NCBI GenBank assembly: GCA_040221375.1
Contig: JAVKEP010000072.1
Location: forward strand, 1-64,000
Reading direction: 5' to 3'
Source: SHAN690 sp040221375
GTDB lineage: Bacteria; Bacteroidota; Bacteroidia; Flavobacteriales_G; Salibacteraceae
Length of the DNA stretch: 64,000 nt
Positions within the stretch are counted from its first letter, which is position 1, and every line of letters begins with the position of its first letter. The notes below the pieces were generated by a model. That model searched no databases and was not told the origin of the DNA. It worked only from the letters and a program-made list of their open reading frames with translations. The translations under genes were made by a program, and so were the position numbers. Shown here one piece after another: positions 1 through 7,220 of the stretch.

Positions 1-1008
1 GTGAAAAACCAGTCGCATTTACTACATGAAGATACAATTAAGAGCTACATAGGCTCTTTGAAGACAATCATTCTATATTATGATGCAAGAGAAGGGAATT
101 ATCTTTCAGATTTTAACTCCTCCAAGGATGTAACAAAAAGAATAAGACTTATCTCACTAGAAGATTTTGAATCAACTCTTGTTCACCGTATTTCATTAAG
201 CCAGCTGAACAAGAAAGAATTTATGCTTGAATTGATACTATGGATGACGAGAATTGGATACGCAAAGAATTCGTGTGGCAATCGTGTAAAACATGCCAAA
301 GCAATCCTGCTAGACGCCTTTGACAAAGGTTTAGTGGAATCCTTTAATTTATTAAAAGTCCAAAAGCCATCAGAAGCAAAAACACCTGTGACACTCACCA
401 ATGATGAAGTAATGAGCATTGTGCAACTTGACAATTTGACTGATGAGGAAAAGGAGATTCGCGATGCTATGCTTTTAGTAATGTTCACAGGTCTAAGAAG
501 GGGAGACCTTGTAGAACTTGAGTATGACCATCTCTTTAGTGACGAAAAATCACAATTGGAAATAGTTAAGTCTATGCAAAAAAATAGAAGGAATATTGTG
601 AAGGAATTGCGAATCCCTGTTCATCCATTAATCAAGGATATGATTGCAGATAAAGGAGGGTTACCGAATTTTAGAAAGCTTCAGGACTCATTCATTGAAG
701 ACATGAGAAAGCTTTGCATCAAAGCTGGAATAAAGTCAAAGACAACTTCATACCATACCAAATCAGGTCATTCCAGCCCAGTTTTGACCCCAAAAACAAG
801 CGTCATTACTCTGCATGATTTACGAAAAACATGGGCTACCTTGGCTGTTGAGAACAATTGGGCAACAATCGATGAAGTTTCTGACATCTTCCAGCATGAG
901 AGTCAGGACATTACCAAGCAGCATTACATTTCGGAAAGTCAAAAACGCTCAGTAAGATCGGTTCAATCTAGATTTGATACAAATCCAATTTTCAGCTATT
1001 TAAGCTAG
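1..1008 (+). CDS. Tyrosine recombinase (phage-type integrase), possibly 5'-truncated by the window edge
   Basis: Site-specific recombinase expected to integrate and excise the surrounding element. The SAM-like core-binding region covers roughly residues 8-115 and the catalytic domain about 130-335. The catalytic set is visible: R166 in TGLRRGD, HDLR (H272, R275), H299 in FQHES and the nucleophile Y309 in QHYI. The reading frame is open from base 1 with a GTG there, so the true start may lie upstream. The C-terminus overlaps by 9 bases, tail to tail, with the excisionase-like gene. It lies about 28 kb from the tRNA that I take as the target, so assigning it to that insertion is inference. Confidence 0.85.
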   Translation: MKNQSHLLHEDTIKSYIGSLKTIILYYDAREGNYLSDFNSSKDVTKRIRLISLEDFESTLVHRISLSQLNKKEFMLELILWMTRIGYAKNSCGNRVKHAKAILLDAFDKGLVESFNLLKVQKPSEAKTPVTLTNDEVMSIVQLDNLTDEEKEIRDAMLLVMFTGLRRGDLVELEYDHLFSDEKSQLEIVKSMQKNRRNIVKELRIPVHPLIKDMIADKGGLPNFRKLQDSFIEDMRKLCIKAGIKSKTTSYHTKSGHSSPVLTPKTSVITLHDLRKTWATLAVENNWATIDEVSDIFQHESQDITKQHYISESQKRSVRSVQSRFDTNPIFSYLS

Positions 1009-1263
1009 GATTCTGAAGCGCTGTCCGACTTTTTTATACTGAACTTCATTGTCCCTAATTAACTTGTAGACTGTTGTTCTACAAACTGAGTTTTGCTTAG
1101 CAAATTTGTTCACGGACAACCATGATCCATTCTTGATTCTCAGAATTTGTGATTCTAATTCCTCGATTTTGTTCTGTTGTGTAGTCAAATGTTGATTTAA
1201 TTGGTCATAGTCTTCTCTTGATAGTACGACACAATCCTTAAATCCATGTATATTGTTATTCAT
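1000..1263 (-). CDS. Small excisionase/MerR-like helix-turn-helix protein
   Basis: An 87-residue protein. The first half is polar with a short coiled coil (about residues 25-45). The second half is a winged-helix DNA-binding unit of the excisionase type (WLSVNKFAKQ, then a helix with TTVYKLIRD, then KKVGQRFRI). Such proteins bind att sites as recombination directionality factors or act as small repressors. Its tail-to-tail contact with the integrase gene supports a role in controlling excision. It starts with ATG at 1263. I cannot tell an excisionase from a plain regulator by sequence. Confidence 0.65.
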   Translation of the reverse strand: MNNNIHGFKDCVVLSREDYDQLNQHLTTQQNKIEELESQILRIKNGSWLSVNKFAKQNSVCRTTVYKLIRDNEVQYKKVGQRFRILA

Positions 1264-1402
1264 GGTATTTATAGAAAATAGGATTGAAAAGTTTAATTAA
1301 CCTCCTGTTTTCTTGCGGTTAAATACTATTCCATTTAGTTAAACTTAGCCCTTTCTGACATGAACTGTTTCAACTGCGGCACAGAGTTATTGAGAAATAG
1401 TA

Positions 1403-1440
1403 AATTGAAAGGAACTACTGCAACGCAGTTCCTTTCAATT
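1403..1440 (-). terminator. Hairpin downstream of the E1-JAMM gene
   Basis: Perfect 14-bp inverted repeat (arms 1403-1416 and 1427-1440, AATTGAAAGGAACT and its complement) with a 10-base loop, starting 38 bases after the stop codon of the minus-strand E1 gene. The following bases on the minus strand are T-rich but are not a clean T run. It probably ends the ubiquitin-like operon transcript. The remainder of 1264-1477 holds no gene that I can see. Confidence 0.5.
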
Positions 1441-1477
1441 CGAATGTTCCATATTATTGAACGGTGTCACATTTGGT

Positions 1478-2779
1478 CTAGCATCCAAAAGCATTTTTGG
1501 TGCTACAAACACATTTTTCAGACTTTTTAAAGCTTGATTCATTAAGTAGCGTTGAACTGAAATCGAAAACTACTCGATTAGAATACGTGTCAGAATAAAT
1601 TCCAATTAAGTTCAACATTCTATTAATTGCCATCGATGCAACTGCGCTAGTTAGGCTTATGACACTTGGAGCTTCTGTCACCTTCATCAAATAACCATCT
1701 TTTTGACGCTGCGCGAGCTCATCTTGACTTAAACTGTCCTCCATTATTTTAATGGCATTCAATGTTTTTGAGCACCACAGACAAGCTGATCCGGGCATCA
1801 CCGTGTTAACCACCATTACCGACTGTTCAACTTTACCATTATCATTCTGGGGAATAGCGCATGCAGAGTCTATCAAGGGAATAGCATACTTGAAGGATGC
1901 CGTATTCATTATATCCCTTGCCGAATGATTATCTACACAACCAAAAATTAAATCAAAGCTTTCTAATTCATTTGGATGATTAAGCATCTTCAAATTGACC
2001 AAAATTTCGGCATCTGAAAATGTCATAATAAAATCTTTCACGACCTTGGCCTTGTAAGATCCAGTGGATGATTTTGTCGCTCCATGAATTCGAGGGAGAT
2101 TGTGCTTCTCAACCCTATCTCCATCAAAAAAGGACATACGCTTAACTCCCATTTTCGCGAGCATTACAGCAAGTGGGGAGCCAATACCTCCTAATCCGAT
2201 TATGGCGATATTAAGATTCGTGAGACATTCTACACCTGACTTTTTCATAAATAGAATTTGTCGACTAAGCTCGTCTTCATCAAATTCACCTTGTTCTCGT
2301 ATAGTGTCGAGGTTGAAATCGATGGTTCTTCCTAGAATGCTATAATCAGATATTGTTTGATACTCTGAATTCGCATACACGACTCCATGAATGCCTTTTG
2401 TGCTAAACACAAGGCTAGCGAGTGGTTTCTCTACAATTTCAGTTAAATTTCTGAACATCTTCTCGTTAGATATCACATCAATCGCACTAAATGTTGATGG
2501 ATGAAAATCTCTAGGATGAGAATGTACAAACAAAAGTGCTTTACCTTCCTGATCAGCTTTGTTTGCAGCATAAGACAAGTAAGCAGAACTAGGAACGCAC
2601 CTACCCTCTCCAATATCTAACCAGTTATCTTCTTTAGGATAAATGATACTCGTGATGAGCAATAGCTTACCAGTGCTATTCGCTAGCAAAAAACAGCCAT
2701 TCTCGCTTGGTGAAACATCGAATAAGTATTGATGAAGCTCATCATACTTTCCTCTTTGAAATTTTACCTTCCAGTTCAT
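1478..2779 (-). CDS. JAMM protease-E1 fusion (ThiF/HesA-type ubiquitin-activating enzyme)
   Basis: A 433-residue two-domain enzyme. Residues about 1-150 form a JAB/JAMM metalloprotease: E26, H86-S-H88-P and S98-x-x-D101 match the zinc-binding HxH...SxxD motif. Residues about 170-433 are an E1/ThiF adenylation domain: GLGGIG (195-200), DGD (219-221), N227-x-x-R230, K243/K245 and D283. Zinc-type cysteines are C333, C336, C423 and C425; C307 is the best candidate for a catalytic cysteine. The family adenylates the C-terminal glycine of a ubiquitin-like protein, while the JAMM part can remove or process it. It is third in the operon, overlapping the E2-like stop by four bases (ATGA). Confidence 0.88.
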   Translation of the reverse strand: MNWKVKFQRGKYDELHQYLFDVSPSENGCFLLANSTGKLLLITSIIYPKEDNWLDIGEGRCVPSSAYLSYAANKADQEGKALLFVHSHPRDFHPSTFSAIDVISNEKMFRNLTEIVEKPLASLVFSTKGIHGVVYANSEYQTISDYSILGRTIDFNLDTIREQGEFDEDELSRQILFMKKSGVECLTNLNIAIIGLGGIGSPLAVMLAKMGVKRMSFFDGDRVEKHNLPRIHGATKSSTGSYKAKVVKDFIMTFSDAEILVNLKMLNHPNELESFDLIFGCVDNHSARDIMNTASFKYAIPLIDSACAIPQNDNGKVEQSVMVVNTVMPGSACLWCSKTLNAIKIMEDSLSQDELAQRQKDGYLMKVTEAPSVISLTSAVASMAINRMLNLIGIYSDTYSNRVVFDFSSTLLNESSFKKSEKCVCSTKNAFGC

Positions 2780-3162
2780 GCTAAATGATTTAAACGTTTA
2801 GTGATGTAGGAGAGATATCCTTCCAAGCTATCTTCAGCTGGATTCCAAGGCTTATGCTGATATGGGTGAATACTGAATCGCCTCCAAGGTTTCCCAAGAT
2901 GAGCTTCAATTTCTTGAGCATTTTTCGGAATCACATTATTATCAAGTAAAAGCCTTTCATCTACCCAAAACATATCAAACGCTGCACTTGGGTATGCAGT
3001 AGAAGTGAATACAAGTAACTCGGTCTGCGAGATATTATATCCTTTTGGTAATGCGAAATTTTTGAATTGAACATAAACCTTCGTTCCAGCTTCTATAAGC
3101 TGGATTTGGTAGCCAACCTTAATTAGGTCGGCTACCTCTTCCATTAGTTGATCCGGAATCAT
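2776..3162 (-). CDS. Cysteine-free E2/UBC-like protein (prokaryotic E2 family E type)
   Basis: A 127-residue protein from ATG at 3162; a GTG at 3183 would overlap the upstream gene. The C-terminal pattern WRRFSIH (W93, H99), then KPWNP (104-108) and a D, resembles the bacterial E2-fold family found beside multi-ubiquitin and E1-JAB genes. Middle strands (KVYVQFKNFALP, ELLVFTSTAYPSAAFDMFWVD) fit an E2/UBC beta sheet. There is no cysteine anywhere, so it cannot carry a canonical thioester; it may act as a scaffold, use another residue, or pass the tag straight from E1. The call rests on context and the C-terminal motif. Confidence 0.7.
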   Translation of the reverse strand: MIPDQLMEEVADLIKVGYQIQLIEAGTKVYVQFKNFALPKGYNISQTELLVFTSTAYPSAAFDMFWVDERLLLDNNVIPKNAQEIEAHLGKPWRRFSIHPYQHKPWNPAEDSLEGYLSYITKRLNHLA

Positions 3163-3163
3163 C

Positions 3164-3718
3164 CTAACCAAATTTAATATCACTCAAAATGGCTTGAAAT
3201 TTCATTCCATTTTTTAATGACACTACTTGATCATCAGAGATTTCGTCTTGATCATTACCTCGAACAAGGAATAAGTCATACTTGCTTAAATCGAAGTCTC
3301 CCAAAGCAAGAATCTGAGCGCCATTGAGGGTGTCAGATGAAACTTTGTAAGGCTTTTTATTTAAGATGATGTTAAACTCTTTTCCATCACTATGACCTTC
3401 GACCTTAGTTGTCTTGCCATTTGATTTAACAGAATCAATACCATTCTCCATTGCTTGGGTAGAACTGTACATTTCGCTCTTTCCAATAGGCTCTCCATTC
3501 TGTGCTTTAAGGACAAAATATGGCGATCCGTCTTTTGCGACCTTTCGTTCATAGTTGTCATCATCACCACAGTTTGACTGTACCGATTGGATTCCATTTA
3601 GGGCTCCCTGTTCAGATGTATACCCTTCGCTTTGAAGGATGATTTCATTATTACCTGCTTTGAGGTTAAAGTAAAACTGGGCATCACTGCCAGTAAATAA
3701 GGTAAAGTAACCTTTCAT
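3164..3718 (-). CDS. YegP-YegP-ubiquitin-like fusion protein (putative conjugated tag)
   Basis: A 184-residue protein with three parts. Residues about 3-50 and 58-100 are two copies of a YegP/DUF1508 unit (GYFTLF...NGIQSVQSN and PYFVLK...GIDSVKSN). Residues about 113-184 are a ubiquitin-like beta-grasp domain of the bacterial multi-ubiquitin type (FNIILNKKPYKVSSDTLNG, then QILALG). The protein ends exactly on a glycine (IKFG), as expected for a tag that E1 can adenylate without trimming. It is the first gene of the operon, its stop directly preceding the E2-like start. The function of YegP domains is not established; here they may give the tag a binding activity. Confidence 0.8.
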   Translation of the reverse strand: MKGYFTLFTGSDAQFYFNLKAGNNEIILQSEGYTSEQGALNGIQSVQSNCGDDDNYERKVAKDGSPYFVLKAQNGEPIGKSEMYSSTQAMENGIDSVKSNGKTTKVEGHSDGKEFNIILNKKPYKVSSDTLNGAQILALGDFDLSKYDLFLVRGNDQDEISDDQVVSLKNGMKFQAILSDIKFG

Positions 3719-3744
3719 TTTAAAAAAATTAAATTGTTTAAGAA

Positions 3745-3773
3745 ACCGTCATGTTGTTAATTTTTATGACGGT
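3745..3773. promoter_or_regulatory. Inverted repeat upstream of the ubiquitin-like operon
   Basis: Perfect 8-bp arms ACCGTCAT (3745-3752) and ATGACGGT (3766-3773) separated by 13 bases, 27-55 bases before the start codon of the YegP-ubiquitin-like gene. It could be an operator for the nearby XRE-type regulators or a leader hairpin in the mRNA. I see no clean TAnnTTTG promoter on the minus strand here; the closest is a one-mismatch TCAATTTG further upstream. Confidence 0.4.
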
Positions 3774-3890
3774 AAAAAATAGCTGCTCCTTCTCCTTCCT
3801 CAAATTGAGAAGAGTGTTTTTATTGAGAATAAAAAAACGCTAATTATTGCCTTTTGAGCTTCTTGCGGCAACTGGACAGTATCGAGAATA

Positions 3891-3963
3891 CTTGGATATC
3901 TGGAATATTCTCCTATATTTGAATAACGACAAACAAATCGTGGAGAAATTCATGATATCCAAG
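3891..3963. repeat. Long inverted repeat / strong RNA hairpin
   Basis: Arms CTTGGATATC (3891-3900) and GATATCCAAG (3954-3963) are perfect complements. Inside them 3903-3913 pairs with 3942-3951 over ten base pairs with one bulged A, and a small ACGA/TCGT stem (3926-3929 with 3938-3941) closes the top. The stem is therefore about 20 bp in total. It sits in the roughly 500-base gap between the ubiquitin-like operon and the XRE-ImmA gene and is not explained by any protein. Confidence 0.6.
3892..3921 (+). promoter_or_regulatory. Bacteroidota-type promoter inside the intergenic hairpin
   Basis: TTG (3892-3894), 19 bases, then TATATTTG (3914-3921), an exact match to the TTG-N19-TAnnTTTG housekeeping promoter of this phylum. 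Transcription would begin near 3928 on the plus strand and run into the terminator at 3964-3991. Confidence 0.45.
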
Positions 3964-3991
3964 AAAACTCAGCTTGACTGGGTTTTTTTTT
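3926..3991 (+). ncRNA. Candidate short RNA between promoter and terminator
   Basis: A consensus promoter (3892-3921) and a rho-independent terminator (stem 3967-3972 with 3978-3983, lengthened by A-T pairs, then nine Ts) bracket about 65 bases with no open reading frame of note. A discrete short transcript is therefore likely. It could be a regulatory RNA for either flanking gene or an aborted leader of the XRE-ImmA gene. The start is an estimate from the promoter position. No known RNA family was recognised. Confidence 0.3.
3964..3991 (+). terminator. Rho-independent terminator in the intergenic region
   Basis: AAAACTCAG pairs with CTGGGTTTT (one G-T pair) around a five-base loop and runs into nine consecutive Ts ending at 3991. 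The T run lies on the plus strand, although no protein gene reads into it from the left. This is the main argument for a short RNA here. Confidence 0.6.
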
Positions 3992-4034
3992 GCTTTAATA
4001 TTTAATGTTTGCCACGGGCAGGTTCAATTTTATT

Positions 4035-4054
4035 TTGTCCATACTTTTGGACAA
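4035..4054 (+). promoter_or_regulatory. Operator-like inverted repeat over a promoter -7 box
   Basis: Arms TTGTCC (4035-4040) and GGACAA (4049-4054) flank eight bases. TACTTTTG (4042-4049) within it fits the TAnnTTTG box. This arrangement suits autorepression by the XRE-type protein encoded downstream. A second AT-rich half-palindrome follows at about 4067-4090. No good TTG box is found at the expected distance, so promoter use is uncertain. Confidence 0.4.
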
Positions 4055-4218
4055 TTAATACAAAGGTACAAACTTTTATTTTGTTTCCTTTTATTAGTTA
4101 ATTAATTTAATGCTGACGAAAAATTGTGAACATAGTTGCGTACAGCTGACAATCATGTTGATAAATTATTTTGCCCAAGATGCAGGGATCCGAAGAGTTA
4201 AACCTATATCTTTGCACT

Positions 4219-5298
4219 ATGAAAGAAGCTGTTCACCCTGGGAAGAAGTTGGACGATATTCTTAAAACTCGAGGTATATCCCAACGAGTATTTTCTTCCT
4301 TAATTCAAGTTCCACATTCAACCTTAAATAGTTTCATTGTCGGAGACAAGTCAATAACTGCGGAGTTAGCCATAAAACTCCAAGCTGCTGACCTTGGCAT
4401 TGACGCTAAAGAATGGATGCATAAACAATTGGATTATGATTTGGAGAAAGCAAACGAAAATGCTTCGCATGATTCAGAACTCATAAAAATTTGGAACGTT
4501 ATTCAATCAAAGATTCCTGTTAGTTTTTTTAGAAAACAAGGAATAATTGGAAATGATCTTAAAAGGAATATTGAAAGTATCCTTAAGGTATATGGTGCCA
4601 CTGATGTGAATGAGTTTACCGAAGTAATAGACTCGTATACCTTTAAACACTTCAGAAAATCTTCAGCTTTCAGTGAACTACGCACAAACGTAGTAGCTTG
4701 GTCTTTTATGGCAGAACATAAGGCTTTAGAAATCACCCCCAAGGAAAAATTCGATGACTCTATTGAAAAGCGATCAGAGTTAATTAGTGAACTAAGGCAG
4801 GTATTCAAAAAGAACAAGGGTGTCATAGAAAACACTAAAAAGGTCTTATGGAACTATGGAATTAAACTAATTCAATTGAATCGTCCATCAAAAACCCCAG
4901 TCGATGGTAAGTGTTTTATGTCTAATGGATACCCAGCGATTGCTCTATCAATGAAATATGCTCGCTTAGACAATTTCGCCTTTAATGTCATACATGAGCT
5001 TGGGCACGTCTATTTACATCTCTCAAAAGACTATTCGAACGAATCATTTTTTACAAACAACTCGGATAACGATAAGCTTGAGTTTGAAGCAAACGAGTTT
5101 GCACGGAATTCCTTGATACCACTGAGCCTATGGGAAGAATTCGAAATGAATTCATTCGGTTTTTCTGATGATGAGATCACTGAGTTCGCGAAAAAAATCG
5201 GAATTCATCCTGCTATAGTATGGGGAAGGGTTTGTTATGAGCATAATAGCTTTTATAGGAGAGCATCGAAAATTCGAGAGACTAACTACATCGGTTAA
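4219..5298 (+). CDS. XRE-family regulator with ImmA/IrrE (M78-type) metallopeptidase domain
   Basis: A 359-residue fusion. Residues about 1-70 are a HigA-like helix-turn-helix (HPGKKLDDILKTRGISQ). The C-terminal half carries the zinc peptidase motif HELGH (H259, E260, H263) and downstream EANEFA. The family cleaves or relieves repressors, or controls toxin and mobile-element genes. I prefer ATG 4219, which matches the family start, over TTG 4171 or ATG 4180. A TATCTTTG box at 4207-4214 lies just before this ATG. The gene diverges from the ubiquitin-like operon, so it may regulate it, but that is inference. Confidence 0.82.
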   Translation: MKEAVHPGKKLDDILKTRGISQRVFSSLIQVPHSTLNSFIVGDKSITAELAIKLQAADLGIDAKEWMHKQLDYDLEKANENASHDSELIKIWNVIQSKIPVSFFRKQGIIGNDLKRNIESILKVYGATDVNEFTEVIDSYTFKHFRKSSAFSELRTNVVAWSFMAEHKALEITPKEKFDDSIEKRSELISELRQVFKKNKGVIENTKKVLWNYGIKLIQLNRPSKTPVDGKCFMSNGYPAIALSMKYARLDNFAFNVIHELGHVYLHLSKDYSNESFFTNNSDNDKLEFEANEFARNSLIPLSLWEEFEMNSFGFSDDEITEFAKKIGIHPAIVWGRVCYEHNSFYRRASKIRETNYIG

Positions 5299-5522
5299 CA
5301 ATATTAACTTTCTAGATCTCGAATAATTAAGCTTAAATAGTGATTTAAGAAATCAATGAAAATGATAGTACACGACTAGACATTTTTTAAATTTAATCGT
5401 TAACTTATCCATCAATATCGTTTAAAGCACAAGCGTCAACAGGTCGCACTAATGGACTAAGGATAGTTTAAAAAGTGAATCAAGTTAATTCGTAATTCGC
5501 CAATTTCAACAGACAGTATTTT

Positions 5523-5551
5523 ATATATAGGTAAACGAAATACCTATATAT
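5523..5551. promoter_or_regulatory. Perfect inverted repeat overlapping a start codon
   Basis: Eleven-bp arms ATATATAGGTA (5523-5533) and TACCTATATAT (5541-5551) around seven bases. The right arm covers the first two bases of the ATG at 5550. It could be a repressor operator or an mRNA hairpin that masks the start codon. The preceding stretch 5299-5522 holds no gene that I can see. Confidence 0.45.
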
Positions 5552-5855
5552 GATCTTTAAAAAGCCCCAACACCAACTAAACTACATTCAACGAAGACCA
5601 CAGGATATCACGATTCAAGAGCTCGTGGCTGGTGAGCTTTATCTGTACCAAAATGGTGGCATAGTTGTGCTAGTTACGTTGATAGATAAACTGTGCGATG
5701 AAGAATTCGTAATCTTTCGACTCCAAGGATTATTTGGGGAAGTTGAAGGTCTAAACTTTATTGCTCAAATTCAACGTGGGCATAATATGGTTGGGACAAT
5801 GTGGGAAGAAGATGATCTTGAAAGATATATGAGTAGCTATTTCGACCAACCATGA
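5550..5855 (+). CDS. Hypothetical protein in a two-gene operon
   Basis: A 101-residue acidic protein without signal peptide, membrane segment or recognised motif. It is predicted mixed alpha/beta, with two hydrophobic strands (GGIVVLVTLI and EFVIFRLQGLFG). Its stop overlaps the next start by four bases (ATGA at 5852-5855), so the two are co-translated. The start codon is part of an 11-bp inverted repeat, suggesting tight control. I do not recognise a family. Confidence 0.6.
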   Translation: MIFKKPQHQLNYIQRRPQDITIQELVAGELYLYQNGGIVVLVTLIDKLCDEEFVIFRLQGLFGEVEGLNFIAQIQRGHNMVGTMWEEDDLERYMSSYFDQP

Positions 5856-6478
5856 CACCGGGGAATAAAAGGTTCCCGAACTTTGAGGAATTGAAAACAG
5901 AATTTATTCATAATCTATTGGATACCATAGTTTACCTCAACACAGAGGAAGATCCATTGGATAGGCTATTTGGGAAATCCGAACCTGATCAGATCCCACC
6001 TGTATCGAAGAGCTTATTGCTTGATGAGCTCTATGAAAACCTTTCTTTTTCCAGTTTAACAATTCATTTATTAGGTTGCTTAAAAGAAGCGGTTTGGAAT
6101 GAAGACTATGAATCTGCCCACTTATTAAAAATCGAGATATCAACTAATATTGGATGTATCGAAACTAAGTTATTAGAAAGGGGAGCGCAATTATTAACTG
6201 ATTTCGATGAAGGGTGCAACAAGTCAAACCATCTTCGAGGCTTTACACCTCTGTCAAATTATCTAAGACTTCAATGGGAATACCAAGTCAAGCTCTCCAA
6301 TTTTGAAATTATTCTGACAAGATTGAGACGCGAAATGAAAATCCTAAGCATTTTAGATTTAGATGAGGAAATAGATGATTCCATCTTCACCGAGCACTAC
6401 TCTCACCCAGTTTTGACTTTTGATTATCTGGATTTCTACTTCAGCTTACTAATACCTTCGGATCTCTCTTCCAACTGA
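5852..6478 (+). CDS. Hypothetical helical protein, second gene of the pair
   Basis: A 208-residue, mostly helical, acidic and presumably cytoplasmic protein with no recognised domain. Translational coupling to the upstream 101-residue protein suggests that they work together. The 3' end overlaps the serine recombinase gene tail to tail by 38 bases, a compact arrangement common in mobile elements. Phrases such as SVLLNRT-type membrane motifs or catalytic signatures are absent. Confidence 0.6.
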   Translation: MTPGNKRFPNFEELKTEFIHNLLDTIVYLNTEEDPLDRLFGKSEPDQIPPVSKSLLLDELYENLSFSSLTIHLLGCLKEAVWNEDYESAHLLKIEISTNIGCIETKLLERGAQLLTDFDEGCNKSNHLRGFTPLSNYLRLQWEYQVKLSNFEIILTRLRREMKILSILDLDEEIDDSIFTEHYSHPVLTFDYLDFYFSLLIPSDLSSN

Positions 6479-7073
6479 TGTATTTTCTCACTTTAATCAC
6501 GGTGTTCATTGAGCACTTCAAGCGACCCGCAATATCTCTTACACTTTTCCCTTTGCTCAGAAGTCCAATAATCTCTTTGCTCTTCGGTTTTTCAAGAAAT
6601 TTTTTGACACTCTCATTTGATTTTTCTGGCCGCCCAATTTTCCCACCATTAGCAACATAAACCTCTCGTCCAATTCTGGTGCGGTTTAACAAATTCTCTC
6701 TCTCAAGCTGATAAAGACTAGACAAACATGCGGTAAGAATCCCCCATATTTCATTCTTCCTTCCATTCACCCTTGAGCAAAGGTTACCCATGGATTTAAT
6801 TATTACTGTGACCTCGTTTTGATCTAGCCAATCGAGAACATTGATGGTGTCAACCATATTCCTACCAATATCTCTCAATTCTTCAACGGTGATAGATGCT
6901 ATCTGACCCGATTCAACCATTTGATTGAGTTTGGATGCTTCAGTCCTTTGTCTAAATGGAAGCGTACCACTCACTCCCTTATCAAATAGGGTCAAATCAT
7001 AGATTTCCTTATCGGCTTGAAATCTATTTCCATGTTGTTGTAAAGTGGATGTCCGTTGATATTTTACCCTCAT
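6441..7073 (-). CDS. Serine recombinase (resolvase/invertase family)
   Basis: A 210-residue recombinase of ordinary small-resolvase length. The N-terminal catalytic domain shows Y5-x-R7-x-S9, with S9 the expected nucleophile, then a conserved helix region (VEELRDIGRNMVDTINVL) and the long E-helix (ERENLLNRTRIGREV). Residues about 165-210 form a C-terminal helix-turn-helix (KSVRDIAGRLKCSMNTVIKV). It would resolve or invert DNA at a paired site; an imperfect inverted repeat just upstream (7079-7111) is a candidate site. There is no neighbouring transposase, so it probably serves the island itself. Confidence 0.85.
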   Translation of the reverse strand: MRVKYQRTSTLQQHGNRFQADKEIYDLTLFDKGVSGTLPFRQRTEASKLNQMVESGQIASITVEELRDIGRNMVDTINVLDWLDQNEVTVIIKSMGNLCSRVNGRKNEIWGILTACLSSLYQLERENLLNRTRIGREVYVANGGKIGRPEKSNESVKKFLEKPKSKEIIGLLSKGKSVRDIAGRLKCSMNTVIKVRKYISWKRDPKVLVS

Positions 7074-7078
7074 TTCAG

Positions 7079-7111
7079 TGTTGTATTTAATGTCTGAGAT
7101 TTAATATAACA
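7079..7111. promoter_or_regulatory. Possible serine-recombinase crossover site
   Basis: Imperfect inverted repeat: TGTTGTATTTAA (7079-7090) against TTTAATATAACA (7100-7111), matching at 10 of 12 positions, centred near 7095 and starting six bases upstream of the recombinase start codon. Size and place fit a resolvase site I or an autoregulatory operator. Confidence 0.35.
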
Positions 7112-7220
7112 CAGGAATACCGGTCCACCTAGGGTTTAGAGTGATTTTTTCTGTAGGTGCTGCTGTCAATTATATTTTGACTTAAATCACAACGAATCAA
7201 TAATTTTAACCGTGTGGTTT

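Noticed and set aside
3891..3963. Retron-like msr-msd RNA
   Set aside because: A long stem with flanking repeat sequences resembles retron RNA, but there is no reverse transcriptase gene nearby.
4207..4214. TATCTTTG promoter box giving a leaderless XRE-ImmA mRNA
   Set aside because: It fits the -7 box, but no TTG box is at the right distance and the start of RNA would fall inside or after the start codon.
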